Positions 51,577-58,812 of a stretch of 58,812 nucleotides of DNA are shown here, one piece after another. The notes under the pieces were generated by a model, which had not been told where the DNA came from, searched no databases, and worked only from the letters and a program-made list of their open reading frames with translations. The stretch comes from Variovorax sp. KBW07 (GTDB lineage Bacteria; Pseudomonadota; Gammaproteobacteria; Burkholderiales; Burkholderiaceae_C), in NCBI RefSeq assembly GCF_003852515.1, contig NZ_QAJK01000164.1:1-58812 (forward strand). Reading direction: 5' to 3'. Numbering within the stretch: the first letter of the stretch is position 1; every line of letters starts with the position of its first letter. The position numbers and the translations under genes were made by a program.

Positions 51577-52908
51577 ATGAACCCACCCGCCTCGCTCCAG
51601 ACCCTGCCCCTGCCGCTTTCGGAAGCGGCCGACCCCGACGCGGCACGGCGCCTGTTCCGCCGCCTCGACTGGCGCATGCTGCCCCTGCTGATGATCTGCT
51701 ACATGGTGGCCTACATCGACCGCGTGAACCTGGGCTACGCGCAGTTGCAGATGAAGCAGACGCTGCCCTTCGGCGACGAGGTGTACGGCCTGGGCGCCGG
51801 CATCTTCTTCATCGGCTACTTCCTGTTCGAAGTGCCCAGCAGCCTGCTGCTCAAGCGCATCGGCGCGCGCGCCACGCTGCTGCGCATCATGTTCTGCTGG
51901 GGGCTGGTGGCCGCCGGCATGATGTTCGTGCAAACGCCCCTGCAGTTCTACACGCTGCGCTTTCTGCTCGGCGTGTTCGAGGCCGGCTTCCTGCCGGGCG
52001 TGGTGTATTACCTGACGCAGTGGTATCCGCCGGCGCGGCGCGGGCAGGTGGTGGCGATCTTCATGGCGGCGGCCGTTGCCGCGGGTGTCATCGCCGGGCC
52101 GATGTCGGGCTTCATCATGAAGCACTTCGACGGCATGCAGGGCTGGGCAGGCTGGCAGTGGCTGTTCTTGGTGCAGGGGCTGCCGGCCTCGGTGCTGGGC
52201 ATGGTCGCGTGGCTCTGGCTGCAGGACAGCCCCGAGAAAGCCCATTGGCTCTCGGCCGATGAAAAGGCGCTGCTGCGCCAGCAACTGGCCGCCGACCCCA
52301 GCGTGGCCCAGGGCGGCCACGGCAACATGCGGGCGCTGCTGAAAGACCCGCGCGTGTATGCGCTGGCGCTGGTCGACTTCCTGCTCATCGGGGCCAACTA
52401 CGCGCTGGTGTTCTGGATGCCCACGCTCATCAAGGGCTGGGGCGTGACCGACCTGGTGCAGATCGGCCTCTATGCCGCCGTGCCGCAGGTGCTGGGCGTG
52501 GTCGGAATGATCCTCATCGGCCGCAGCTCCGACCGGCGCGGCGAGCGGCGCTGGCACTATGCAGCCTCGAGCTTTCTTGCCGCCTTCGGCCTGTGGATCA
52601 CCGTGCAGGCGCAGAGCCAGCTGGCGCTGTCGATGCTGGGGTTGTGCATTGCGGTGGTCGGCCTCGCGGCGGCCACGCCGCTGTTCATCACCGTCGTGAC
52701 CGAGTACCTCTCCAAGCCCGTCGCGGCCACCGGCATCGCTTTCATCAACAGCCTGGCGATCCTTGGCGGCGCGATGAGCCCGCCGGTCATCGGCTTCATC
52801 AACGCCCGCGCCGGCAGCCCGGTGCCGGCCATCTATTTCGTACTGACCCTCTACGTACTCTCGGGCCTGCTGATGCTGGCCGTGGTGCGTCGCAAGAAAC
52901 AACGCTGA
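51577..52908 (+). CDS. MFS transporter, anion:cation symporter (ACS) family
   Basis: 443 residues with about 12 membrane helices. The ACS signature is visible: MICYMVAYIDRVNLGYAQLQM in helix 1, and FFIGYFLFEVPSSLLLKRIGAR at helix 2-3. It imports carboxylates or amino-acid derivatives with protons. It starts 180 bases from the divergent XRE gene and is followed after four bases by the N-acyl-D-amino-acid deacylase, so it is probably its dedicated importer. Confidence 0.92.
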   Translation: MNPPASLQTLPLPLSEAADPDAARRLFRRLDWRMLPLLMICYMVAYIDRVNLGYAQLQMKQTLPFGDEVYGLGAGIFFIGYFLFEVPSSLLLKRIGARATLLRIMFCWGLVAAGMMFVQTPLQFYTLRFLLGVFEAGFLPGVVYYLTQWYPPARRGQVVAIFMAAAVAAGVIAGPMSGFIMKHFDGMQGWAGWQWLFLVQGLPASVLGMVAWLWLQDSPEKAHWLSADEKALLRQQLAADPSVAQGGHGNMRALLKDPRVYALALVDFLLIGANYALVFWMPTLIKGWGVTDLVQIGLYAAVPQVLGVVGMILIGRSSDRRGERRWHYAASSFLAAFGLWITVQAQSQLALSMLGLCIAVVGLAAATPLFITVVTEYLSKPVAATGIAFINSLAILGGAMSPPVIGFINARAGSPVPAIYFVLTLYVLSGLLMLAVVRRKKQR

Positions 52909-52912
52909 CCCC

Positions 52913-54418
52913 ATGACCGATACCGACAAAAGCGCAACCGACATCCAAGCGACAGAGACCGGCGCCACCCTCCCCTTCGACCTGCTGCTGCGCGGCGGCA
53001 CCGTGATCGACGGCACGCGCGCACCGCGCTTTCGCGCCGACGTCGGCGTGCGGGGCGGCCGCATCGCCGCCATCGGCGACCTGTCGCATGCGCACGCGGC
53101 GCAAGAGATCGACGCCACGGGGCGCATCGTCGCGCCGGGCTTCATCGACGCCCACACGCACGACGACCAGGCACTGCTGCTGCAGCCCGACATGCGCTTC
53201 AAGGTGTCGCAGGGCGTGACCACGGTCGTCACCGGCAACTGCGGCATGAGCGCCGCGCCGCTGCGCGCGGGCGTCGCATTGCCGATGCCCATGGGCCTGA
53301 TGGACGACGCCGACCGTTCGCGTTTTGCACGCTTCGGCGACTACCTTCAGGCACTGCGCGACGCTCCGCCGGCAGTGAATGCCGCCGCCTTCGTAGGCCA
53401 CACCAACCTGCGCGTGTGGGCCATGGACGACCTGCAACGCGGCGCAGGCAAGGACGAGATCGCCGTCATGCGCGAACTGCTGCAAGAGGCGCTGGAGGCC
53501 GGTGCCCTGGGCCTGTCGGCAGGCACCTTCTATCCGCCCGCCGCGCATGCGCCCACCGAAGAGATCATTGCCGTGGGCCGCGACCTGGCCGCGCACGGGG
53601 CGCGCTTCGCGACGCACATGCGCGACGAATCGGGCCAGGTCATGGAGGCGCTCGAAGAAACCTTCGCCATCGGCCGAGCGCTTGGCGTGCCGGTCGTCAT
53701 CTCGCACCACAAGGTGCAGGGCCGGGCCAATTTCGGCCGCACCGCCCAGACCCTGCCACGCATCCGCGAAGCCATGCGCCACCAGTGCGTCGCGCTCGAC
53801 TGCTACCCCTACGACGCCGGCTCCACCATGATCCGCACCGACCGCGGCATGCTCGACGGCCGCGTGCTGATTGCCTCCAGCACCCCGCACCCCGAATGCG
53901 CGGGCCGCGACCTGGACGACATCGCGCGCGACTGGGGCGTGCCGCGCGAAGAGGCCGCGCGCCGCCTGCAGCCCGGCAGCGCCATCACCTTCCTGATGGA
54001 CGAGCACGACGTGCAGCGCGTGATGGCTTTCGACGACACCATGATCGGCTCCGACGGCCTGCCCACCGGCCCCAGCCCGCACCCGCGCCTGTGGGGCACC
54101 TTCCCGCGCGTGCTGGGCCACTACAGCCGCGACGTCGGCCTGTTTCCGCTGGAGACCGCCGTCTGGAAGATGACCGGCCTCACGGCGCGCAACTTCGGCC
54201 TGCACGGGCGCGGCACGCTGGCCGTGGGGCAGCATGCGGACATCGTCGCCTTCGACGCCGCCACCGTGCGCGATGCCGCCACCTACGCCGAGCCCGAACA
54301 GGCGGCCGAAGGCATTGAGACGGTGATCGTCAACGGCGTGCCGACCTGGCGCGCGGGTGCGTCGACTGGTGCGCGTGCCGGGCAGGTGCTGGCCCGCGAG
54401 AAACCGGCCGTCAGTTAG
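52913..54418 (+). CDS. N-acyl-D-amino-acid deacylase
   Basis: 501 residues, amidohydrolase superfamily, cytoplasmic. Metal site: FIDAHTHDDQALLLQP with His81 and His83; a conserved Cys in TGNCGMS; SHHKVQGRANFG supplies another metal His. Terminal region HGRGTLAVGQHADIVAFDA is typical. Releases free D-amino acid from N-acyl-D-amino acids, which the racemase and asparaginase can then process. The stop codon overlaps the convergent next gene by 8 bases. Confidence 0.92.
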   Translation: MTDTDKSATDIQATETGATLPFDLLLRGGTVIDGTRAPRFRADVGVRGGRIAAIGDLSHAHAAQEIDATGRIVAPGFIDAHTHDDQALLLQPDMRFKVSQGVTTVVTGNCGMSAAPLRAGVALPMPMGLMDDADRSRFARFGDYLQALRDAPPAVNAAAFVGHTNLRVWAMDDLQRGAGKDEIAVMRELLQEALEAGALGLSAGTFYPPAAHAPTEEIIAVGRDLAAHGARFATHMRDESGQVMEALEETFAIGRALGVPVVISHHKVQGRANFGRTAQTLPRIREAMRHQCVALDCYPYDAGSTMIRTDRGMLDGRVLIASSTPHPECAGRDLDDIARDWGVPREEAARRLQPGSAITFLMDEHDVQRVMAFDDTMIGSDGLPTGPSPHPRLWGTFPRVLGHYSRDVGLFPLETAVWKMTGLTARNFGLHGRGTLAVGQHADIVAFDAATVRDAATYAEPEQAAEGIETVIVNGVPTWRAGASTGARAGQVLAREKPAVS

Positions 54419-55577
54419 CTCCGGTCACCCGCCTGAACTTCTCGCCGGGTGACGACCGGCTCGCATCCGGCGACAGCTCGAACAGGCATTGCATGTAGGG
54501 CGAGACTTCGCTCCACTTGCTTCCCCTGTACGACACCAGGTTGCGCGTGGCTTCCACCGCCAGCGGCCAACGGTCCGCCGAGCTCCCGCCCGTCATTGCG
54601 GAGCGGCTGTCCCCGTCGTCGTGAAGCGCGCCGTCTTGCGCGCCATAGGTGTGGAACTCGAGCACCCGGGGCGGACGCTCGATGCCGGTGTCCGCGCACA
54701 TCTCGCCGGTGGCCCGCGCTTCGCGCGAGGCGTGGCCGGCCGCGAACGAGTCTTGCACCGTGTGCAGCACCGAGCCGAACGCGATGTCCCGCAGATTGCG
54801 AAGCAGCCCGCTCTTGTCGTCCTGCCGCCCCAGAAGGTACAGGTCCGACACGCGCCATTGGGTGCAACCGAAGTGTTCGTTGATCGTGGGAATGTCGATG
54901 TCTCGCAGGAACTGCCCCGGCTTCACTTCGCTGGACGAAACTTTCCACGCAAATTCCAGCCAGCCCAGCACGCTTGCGCGCGTGGCCTGCGGCGCCGTTT
55001 TCTCTTCGCTGGCCATGCCATGCAAAAACTGCAGGTCGCCGAAATGCGAGCGCGTCATCACGTTGCCGTGCACCGTGTTCTCGCCCTTCCTGCAGCCGGT
55101 GATCTGTCGGGTCTGCGACTTTTTCTCGGCGTCCTTGAACAGGCAGTACCAGCACACGGGCTGCGTCGAAAAGCGGATCGTCTGGTCGAGCCTGCACGAC
55201 TTTCCGAACCAGGTGCAATTGCCTTCCTCGGGCGAGAGCTGAAAAGGCGGCAAGTCGTTCCAGCGCACGCCGTAGATCACGAAGGCGTTGGCAAAGGGCT
55301 TGTCGGCGCCGCTGCAAGACATGTCGTCGGCAAGCCCGCCCTGGTCGGCCGGGCGGTCGAACGCCAGTTGCGTGATCTCTTCGTGGACCGGCCCCTTCAG
55401 CAATACACCCAACTGCCCCGCCACGTTGGCAAGGCTGCTGCTGGTCTCGTTGGTCAGGCGAGCTTCGAACGCGGACCCCATCGGCGCCAGCTGGAACGCG
55501 GTGGCCGCGGTGCAGCACGCCATCAGCGCCAACAGTGCCGCGCACCTGGCGACCCATCCTCCGGACTGCTTTTTCAT
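54411..55577 (-). CDS. Secreted protein with phospholipase C-like His/Asp motif
   Basis: 388 residues with a Sec signal peptide cleaved near TAATA-FQ. Several Cys suggest disulfides in the periplasm or outside. The segment SVLHTVQDSFAAGHASR (about residues 264-280) has the His-x3-Asp-x4-Gly-His spacing of zinc-dependent phospholipase C/P1-nuclease sites. A preceding HEEIT (His65) and HFGDLQFLH region could complete a metal cluster. Family assignment is tentative. It is convergent with the deacylase gene and its stop lies inside the end of that gene. Confidence 0.7.
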   Translation of the reverse strand: MKKQSGGWVARCAALLALMACCTAATAFQLAPMGSAFEARLTNETSSSLANVAGQLGVLLKGPVHEEITQLAFDRPADQGGLADDMSCSGADKPFANAFVIYGVRWNDLPPFQLSPEEGNCTWFGKSCRLDQTIRFSTQPVCWYCLFKDAEKKSQTRQITGCRKGENTVHGNVMTRSHFGDLQFLHGMASEEKTAPQATRASVLGWLEFAWKVSSSEVKPGQFLRDIDIPTINEHFGCTQWRVSDLYLLGRQDDKSGLLRNLRDIAFGSVLHTVQDSFAAGHASREARATGEMCADTGIERPPRVLEFHTYGAQDGALHDDGDSRSAMTGGSSADRWPLAVEATRNLVSYRGSKWSEVSPYMQCLFELSPDASRSSPGEKFRRVTGAN

Positions 55578-55796
55578 TGCCTCGTCTCCTGTGCCGTCGT
55601 TGCGCTGGCCTTCAAGGCGTCATGTTTTTTTGGACGCGCGCGCGGTTCCCCCGCCGCAGGGTAGCAGGAGCGGCTTCAAAACGGTATCCACCGAAGGAGG
55701 CGTCGGCTGGACGAAAAGGTATCTTCCGTGGACGGATTGATCCCGGCTTTGCATCTCGCGCGAAGACACTTGTTTCCTCTACCCAAGACCGACGCC

Positions 55797-56498
55797 ATGA
55801 AGAAGAAATGCATTGCCCTGCAGCACCTGGCTTTCGAAGACCTCGGCCTGTTCGCCGAGGTGCTGGTGCATGCCGGCTACGAGATCGACTACCGCCAGGC
55901 AGGCATCGCGCCGCTGGCTGTCGATGAATGGCGCGGCGCCGAGCTGGTGGTCGTGCTCGGCGGGCCCATCGCCGCATACGACACCCACCTGTACCCCTTG
56001 CTCCACGATGAACTCGCCGGCCTGCGCGAGCGGCTCGCCCTGCGGCGTCCGACATTGGGGTTGTGCCTTGGCGCGCAGCTCATGGCCAGCGCGCTCGGCG
56101 CCCGCGTCTACCCTTCTTCTTCGGCCAAGGAAATCGGCTGGGCGCCGGTCGAGCTGAGCGACGCCGGCAAGGCCTCGTGCCTTGCGCCGCTGGCCGGCGT
56201 GCCGGTGCTGCACTGGCACGGCGACACCTTCGACATTCCGCCCGGCGGCGAGTTGCTCGCGCGCACGGCGGGCACGCCGCACCAGGCGTTCAGCCATGGC
56301 CGCAACGCGCTGGCCCTGCAGTTCCACCCCGAGGCGGACCCTGCGCGCATCGAGCCATGGCTGATCGGCCACAGCTGCGAACTGGCCCAGGCTGGCGTCG
56401 ACATCCCCGCGCTGCGTGCCCAAAGCGCCGCACGGGGAACTGCAACGCGCGCGTCCGCCGCAGCCGTGCTCACGGCCTGGCTCGGCCAGCTCGAATGA
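55797..56498 (+). CDS. Class I glutamine amidotransferase-like protein
   Basis: 233 residues, GATase1 fold. Nucleophile Cys90 in LGLCLGAQLM, and catalytic His177 and Glu179 in ALQFHPEAD. GMP-synthase-like free-standing members hydrolyse glutamine or act on glutathione- or gamma-glutamyl-type substrates. The start is ATG 55797; an upstream in-frame GTG (55728) would add a non-conserved leader. It overlaps the MOSC gene (ATGA), so the two are co-expressed. The partner reaction is unknown. Confidence 0.88.
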   Translation: MKKKCIALQHLAFEDLGLFAEVLVHAGYEIDYRQAGIAPLAVDEWRGAELVVVLGGPIAAYDTHLYPLLHDELAGLRERLALRRPTLGLCLGAQLMASALGARVYPSSSAKEIGWAPVELSDAGKASCLAPLAGVPVLHWHGDTFDIPPGGELLARTAGTPHQAFSHGRNALALQFHPEADPARIEPWLIGHSCELAQAGVDIPALRAQSAARGTATRASAAAVLTAWLGQLE

Positions 56499-57199
56499 CG
56501 CAGCTGCCCGGCGCCGTCACCATCGATTCGCTGCTCGTGGGCCAGGTGGCCTTGCTGCCCGATGGCCGCTCGCCGAGCGGCATCTGCAAGTCGCCCAGGG
56601 AGCAGGCGCTGTGGCTGTCGCCCACCGGCGTGGAAGGCGATGCGCAGGCCGACCTTCGCATACACGGCGGTGTCGAGAAGGCGGTGCACCACTACCCCCG
56701 CGAGCACTACGCAAGCTGGGCGTCATGGAGCCGCCGTACCGATCTTCTGGGCCACGCCGGCGCGTTCGGCGAAAACATCTCCACCACCGGCTGGGACGAA
56801 TCGGTGGTGTGCATCGGTGACGTGGTGCGGCTGGGCGAGGCACTGGTGCAGGTGTCCCAAGGGCGGCAACCGTGCTGGAAGCTCGACGTGCGTTTCGGGG
56901 AACCCGGCATGGCGCGCGAGATGCAGGCGCGCGGCCGCACGGGCTGGTACTACCGCGTCGTCGAAACGGGCTGGGTGCGCGCGGGCGCCACGGCCGCGCT
57001 GGTCGAACGGCCGCACCCTGAATGGCCCTTGTCCCGCCTCATCGCGCTGCTGTTCGTGCGCGACGAGCGCTTCACGCCCGAATGGGCCCGCGCCGCCGAA
57101 CTGCCCGCGTTGGCGGAACGCTGGCGCGGCACCTTTCGCAAGCGCGTGGCCTCCAGCAGCGTGGAAGACTGGGAGCCACGGCTGCGCGTGCCCCGGTAG
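56495..57199 (+). CDS. MOSC-domain protein (YiiM-like)
   Basis: 234 residues. MOSC domain with the conserved Cys127 in SQGRQPCWKL and upstream DLRIHGGVEKAVHHYPREHY and GAFGENI motifs, plus a 3-alpha C-terminal region as in YiiM. YiiM-type proteins use the Mo cofactor to reduce N-hydroxylated compounds. In frame with and coupled to the amidotransferase gene. A run of A follows the stop. Confidence 0.9.
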   Translation: MTQLPGAVTIDSLLVGQVALLPDGRSPSGICKSPREQALWLSPTGVEGDAQADLRIHGGVEKAVHHYPREHYASWASWSRRTDLLGHAGAFGENISTTGWDESVVCIGDVVRLGEALVQVSQGRQPCWKLDVRFGEPGMAREMQARGRTGWYYRVVETGWVRAGATAALVERPHPEWPLSRLIALLFVRDERFTPEWARAAELPALAERWRGTFRKRVASSSVEDWEPRLRVPR

Positions 57200-57253
57200 A
57201 AAAAAAGAAAGAAGAATGCCCCGGGAACGAACCGGGCACGGGGCGCCTTCGAA

Positions 57254-57281
57254 ATCCGGGGTAATAGAATTTCTTCCGGAT
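57254..57281. promoter_or_regulatory. Inverted repeat ATCCGG-N16-CCGGAT spanning a -10-like TAGAAT
   Basis: 6-base arms (57254-57259, 57276-57281) flank TAGAAT (57265-57270), a good -10 match. It sits about 67-95 bases upstream of the thioesterase start. Candidate promoter/operator in the 148-base gap after the MOSC gene. No convincing -35 was seen. Confidence 0.4.
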
Positions 57282-57347
57282 CGAACACCCGGGGCCCATT
57301 CCGTTGCCGCCGCGTCAGTGGCGCCGGAACAATGGAGAAAAGAAGTC

Positions 57348-57758
57348 ATGACCGACATCGCAGCCCTCCAGAGTCTTCTGGACACCATCTTCCCCGGCCT
57401 GATGGGCGTGCGCCTCACCGCCCTGGCGCCCGACCGCGTGGTCGCTGAAATGCAGGTGCGGCCCGATCTCTGCACGGCAGGCGGCATCTTGCATGGCGGC
57501 GCCTACATGGCCTTTGCCGACACGCTCGGCGCCGTGGGCACCCTCGTCAACCTGACGGACGGCAAACGCACCACGACCACCGATTCGAGCACCAAGTTCA
57601 TTGCCGGCGCGCGCCAGGGCACCACGGTAATCGGCACCAGCGTGGCCCTGCACCGTGGCCGCACGACCATGGTCTGGCAGACCACCATCACCAACGCGGA
57701 CGGCAAGTTGTGCGCCGTCGTCACCCAGACACAACTCGTGCTCGACGCGAGCAGCTGA
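57348..57758 (+). CDS. PaaI-family acyl-CoA thioesterase
   Basis: 136 residues, single hotdog domain. The motif GILHGGAYMAFADTLGA carries His49 and catalytic Asp58, as in PaaI-type thioesterases that release CoA from aromatic or acyl thioesters. GGAG is upstream of the ATG. It lies 19 bases before the phosphotransacetylase gene and probably shares its transcript. Confidence 0.9.
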   Translation: MTDIAALQSLLDTIFPGLMGVRLTALAPDRVVAEMQVRPDLCTAGGILHGGAYMAFADTLGAVGTLVNLTDGKRTTTTDSSTKFIAGARQGTTVIGTSVALHRGRTTMVWQTTITNADGKLCAVVTQTQLVLDASS

Positions 57759-57777
57759 ACCCGTTTCCTGGACCCGC

Positions 57778-58758
57778 ATGACATCCTCTTCTTCCTCCTC
57801 TTCTTCGCCGTCTTCTTCACCCGCCACCCACCCGCACTACGACCGCCTGATCGCCGCGGCGCGCGACCTGCCCGCCCTGCGCGTGGCGGTGGTCCACCCG
57901 ACCAACGAGGTGTCGCTCGAAGCCGCCCTCGCCTCGGCGCGGCTGGGCCTGATCGCGCCCATCCTGATCGGTCCGCGTACACGCATCGAGGCGGCCGCGC
58001 AGGCCATCGGCGCAAAACTGTCCGACCTGGTGATCGTCGATGCGCCGCACAGCCATGCCGCGGCCGACCTGGCAGTGGCCATGGCACTGCGCGGCGAAGT
58101 CGATGCCCTGATGAAAGGCAGCCTGCACACCGACGAGCTGATGGGCGCCGTGGTGCGCCGCGAAGGCGGCCTGCGAACGTCGCGCCGCATCAGCCATTGC
58201 TTCGTGATGGACGTGCCCGGCCATGCCCAGCCGCTGATCATTTCCGACGCAGCCATCAACATCGCGCCGACGCTGGAGGAAAAGGTCGACATCGTGCAGA
58301 ACGCGATCGACCTGGCCCATGCGTTGCGCATGCCGGCGGTGCGCGTGGCCATCCTCTCGGCCACGGAAACCGTGAACCCCAAAGTGCCCTCGACGCTGGA
58401 CGCAGCAGTGCTGTGCAAGATGGCCGACCGTGGCCAGATCACCGGTGCGCAGCTCGACGGCCCGCTGGCAATGGACAACGCGATCGACGCCGAGGCGGCC
58501 CGCATCAAGGGCATCACCTCTCCCGTGGCGGGCCGCGCCAACGTGCTGATCGTGCCGGACCTGGACGCCGGCAACATGCTGGCGAAGAGCCTGACATTCC
58601 TGGCCGGCGCCTATGCCGCGGGAATCGTCCTCGGTACGAAAGTGCCGGTGATCCTGACGAGCCGTGCGGACTCGGAGCCGGCGCGCCTTGCGTCGTGCGC
58701 GGTTGCCTCGATGCTTGCCAAGGCGGGGCGCGAGCGGCTTATCAAGGCTGTGGGCTGA
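57778..58758 (+). CDS. Phosphate acetyl/butyryltransferase
   Basis: 326 residues, PTA_PTB family. After a Ser/Pro-rich leader (eight Ser in a row, from a TCT/TCC run), the domain has GLIAPILIGPRTRIEA, DALMKGSLHTDELMGAV, ISDAAINIAPTLEEKVDIVQNAIDLA and ADRGQITGAQLDGPLAMDNAI. Converts acyl-CoA and phosphate to acyl phosphate, usually paired with an acetate or butyrate kinase, which would be the next gene beyond the window. The enoyl-hydratase part of the fused form is missing here. Confidence 0.92.
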   Translation: MTSSSSSSSSPSSSPATHPHYDRLIAAARDLPALRVAVVHPTNEVSLEAALASARLGLIAPILIGPRTRIEAAAQAIGAKLSDLVIVDAPHSHAAADLAVAMALRGEVDALMKGSLHTDELMGAVVRREGGLRTSRRISHCFVMDVPGHAQPLIISDAAINIAPTLEEKVDIVQNAIDLAHALRMPAVRVAILSATETVNPKVPSTLDAAVLCKMADRGQITGAQLDGPLAMDNAIDAEAARIKGITSPVAGRANVLIVPDLDAGNMLAKSLTFLAGAYAAGIVLGTKVPVILTSRADSEPARLASCAVASMLAKAGRERLIKAVG

Positions 58759-58812
58759 GCTCTGTTGCTGCGCTGTTCATTCGTTCGTTCACTCGTTCAT
58801 TCAGGGCGACGC

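Noticed and set aside
58780-58806. TTCA/TTCG tetranucleotide run at the end of the window
   Set aside because: Short, imperfect and cut by the window edge; noted as low-complexity sequence only.

Overview
The window is high-GC, gene-dense DNA with long spurious antisense reading frames, ATGA-type start/stop overlaps, several LysR/TetR-controlled catabolic clusters and two orphan TctC/Bug-type solute-binding proteins. Together with a Porin_4-type porin, a PaoABC-like aldehyde oxidoreductase and QseB-type regulation, this suggests a soil or rhizosphere betaproteobacterium of the Burkholderiales, most likely Comamonadaceae and Variovorax-like. That assignment is inference from gene content; no rRNA or tRNA gene was seen.

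Layout. 1-861: 3' end of a Pro-rich repeat protein. 953-4462 (-): a NitT/TauT-type ABC transporter with a double-length permease and no binding protein, plus a small Cys-pair protein. 4639-6297 (-): a phospholipase D-family lipoprotein. 6312-10581 (-): periplasmic molybdenum aldehyde oxidoreductase (paoABC-like) preceded by a small secreted repeat protein. 10694-12786 (-): a QseBC-like two-component system. 12887-16341: a TetR regulator divergent from a tannase/feruloyl-esterase lipoprotein and a bestrophin. 16380-18767: small proteins of unknown function. 18957-23810 (+): acyl-CoA synthetase, nitronate monooxygenase, carotenoid oxygenase and TetR. 23857-29100 (-): a 1747-residue autotransporter carrying a hemagglutinin-type N-terminal domain. 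29237-36585: a LysR regulator divergent from an aldolase, a lactonase-like amidohydrolase, a seven-repeat EPTP-type propeller, an unrecognised 401-residue protein, a TctC protein and a porin. 36663-37454 (-): secreted alpha/beta hydrolase. 37745-39236 (-): hipBA toxin-antitoxin. 39405-43552 (+): ABC importer ending in a membrane cytochrome c. 43598-48640 (+): LysR, acyl-CoA synthetase, acyl-CoA dehydrogenase, TctC. 48691-54418: asparaginase, Asp/Glu racemase and XRE regulator divergent from an MFS transporter and an N-acyl-D-amino-acid deacylase. 54411-58758: a secreted His-rich protein, glutamine amidotransferase, MOSC protein, PaaI thioesterase and phosphotransacetylase.

Regulatory DNA is unusually readable. 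There is a four-half-site, 11-bp-period array upstream of the small secreted protein, with a matching pair upstream of the response-regulator gene. There is a perfect 14-bp palindrome between TetR and tannase, a HipB-type operator upstream of hipBA, and inverted repeats in the LysR, XRE, autotransporter and hydrolase promoter regions. Perfect hairpins separate several convergent gene pairs.

The least explained unit is the LysR-flanked operon at 30235-36585. It joins two recognisable ring-cleavage-type enzymes to a beta-propeller and a protein I cannot assign.
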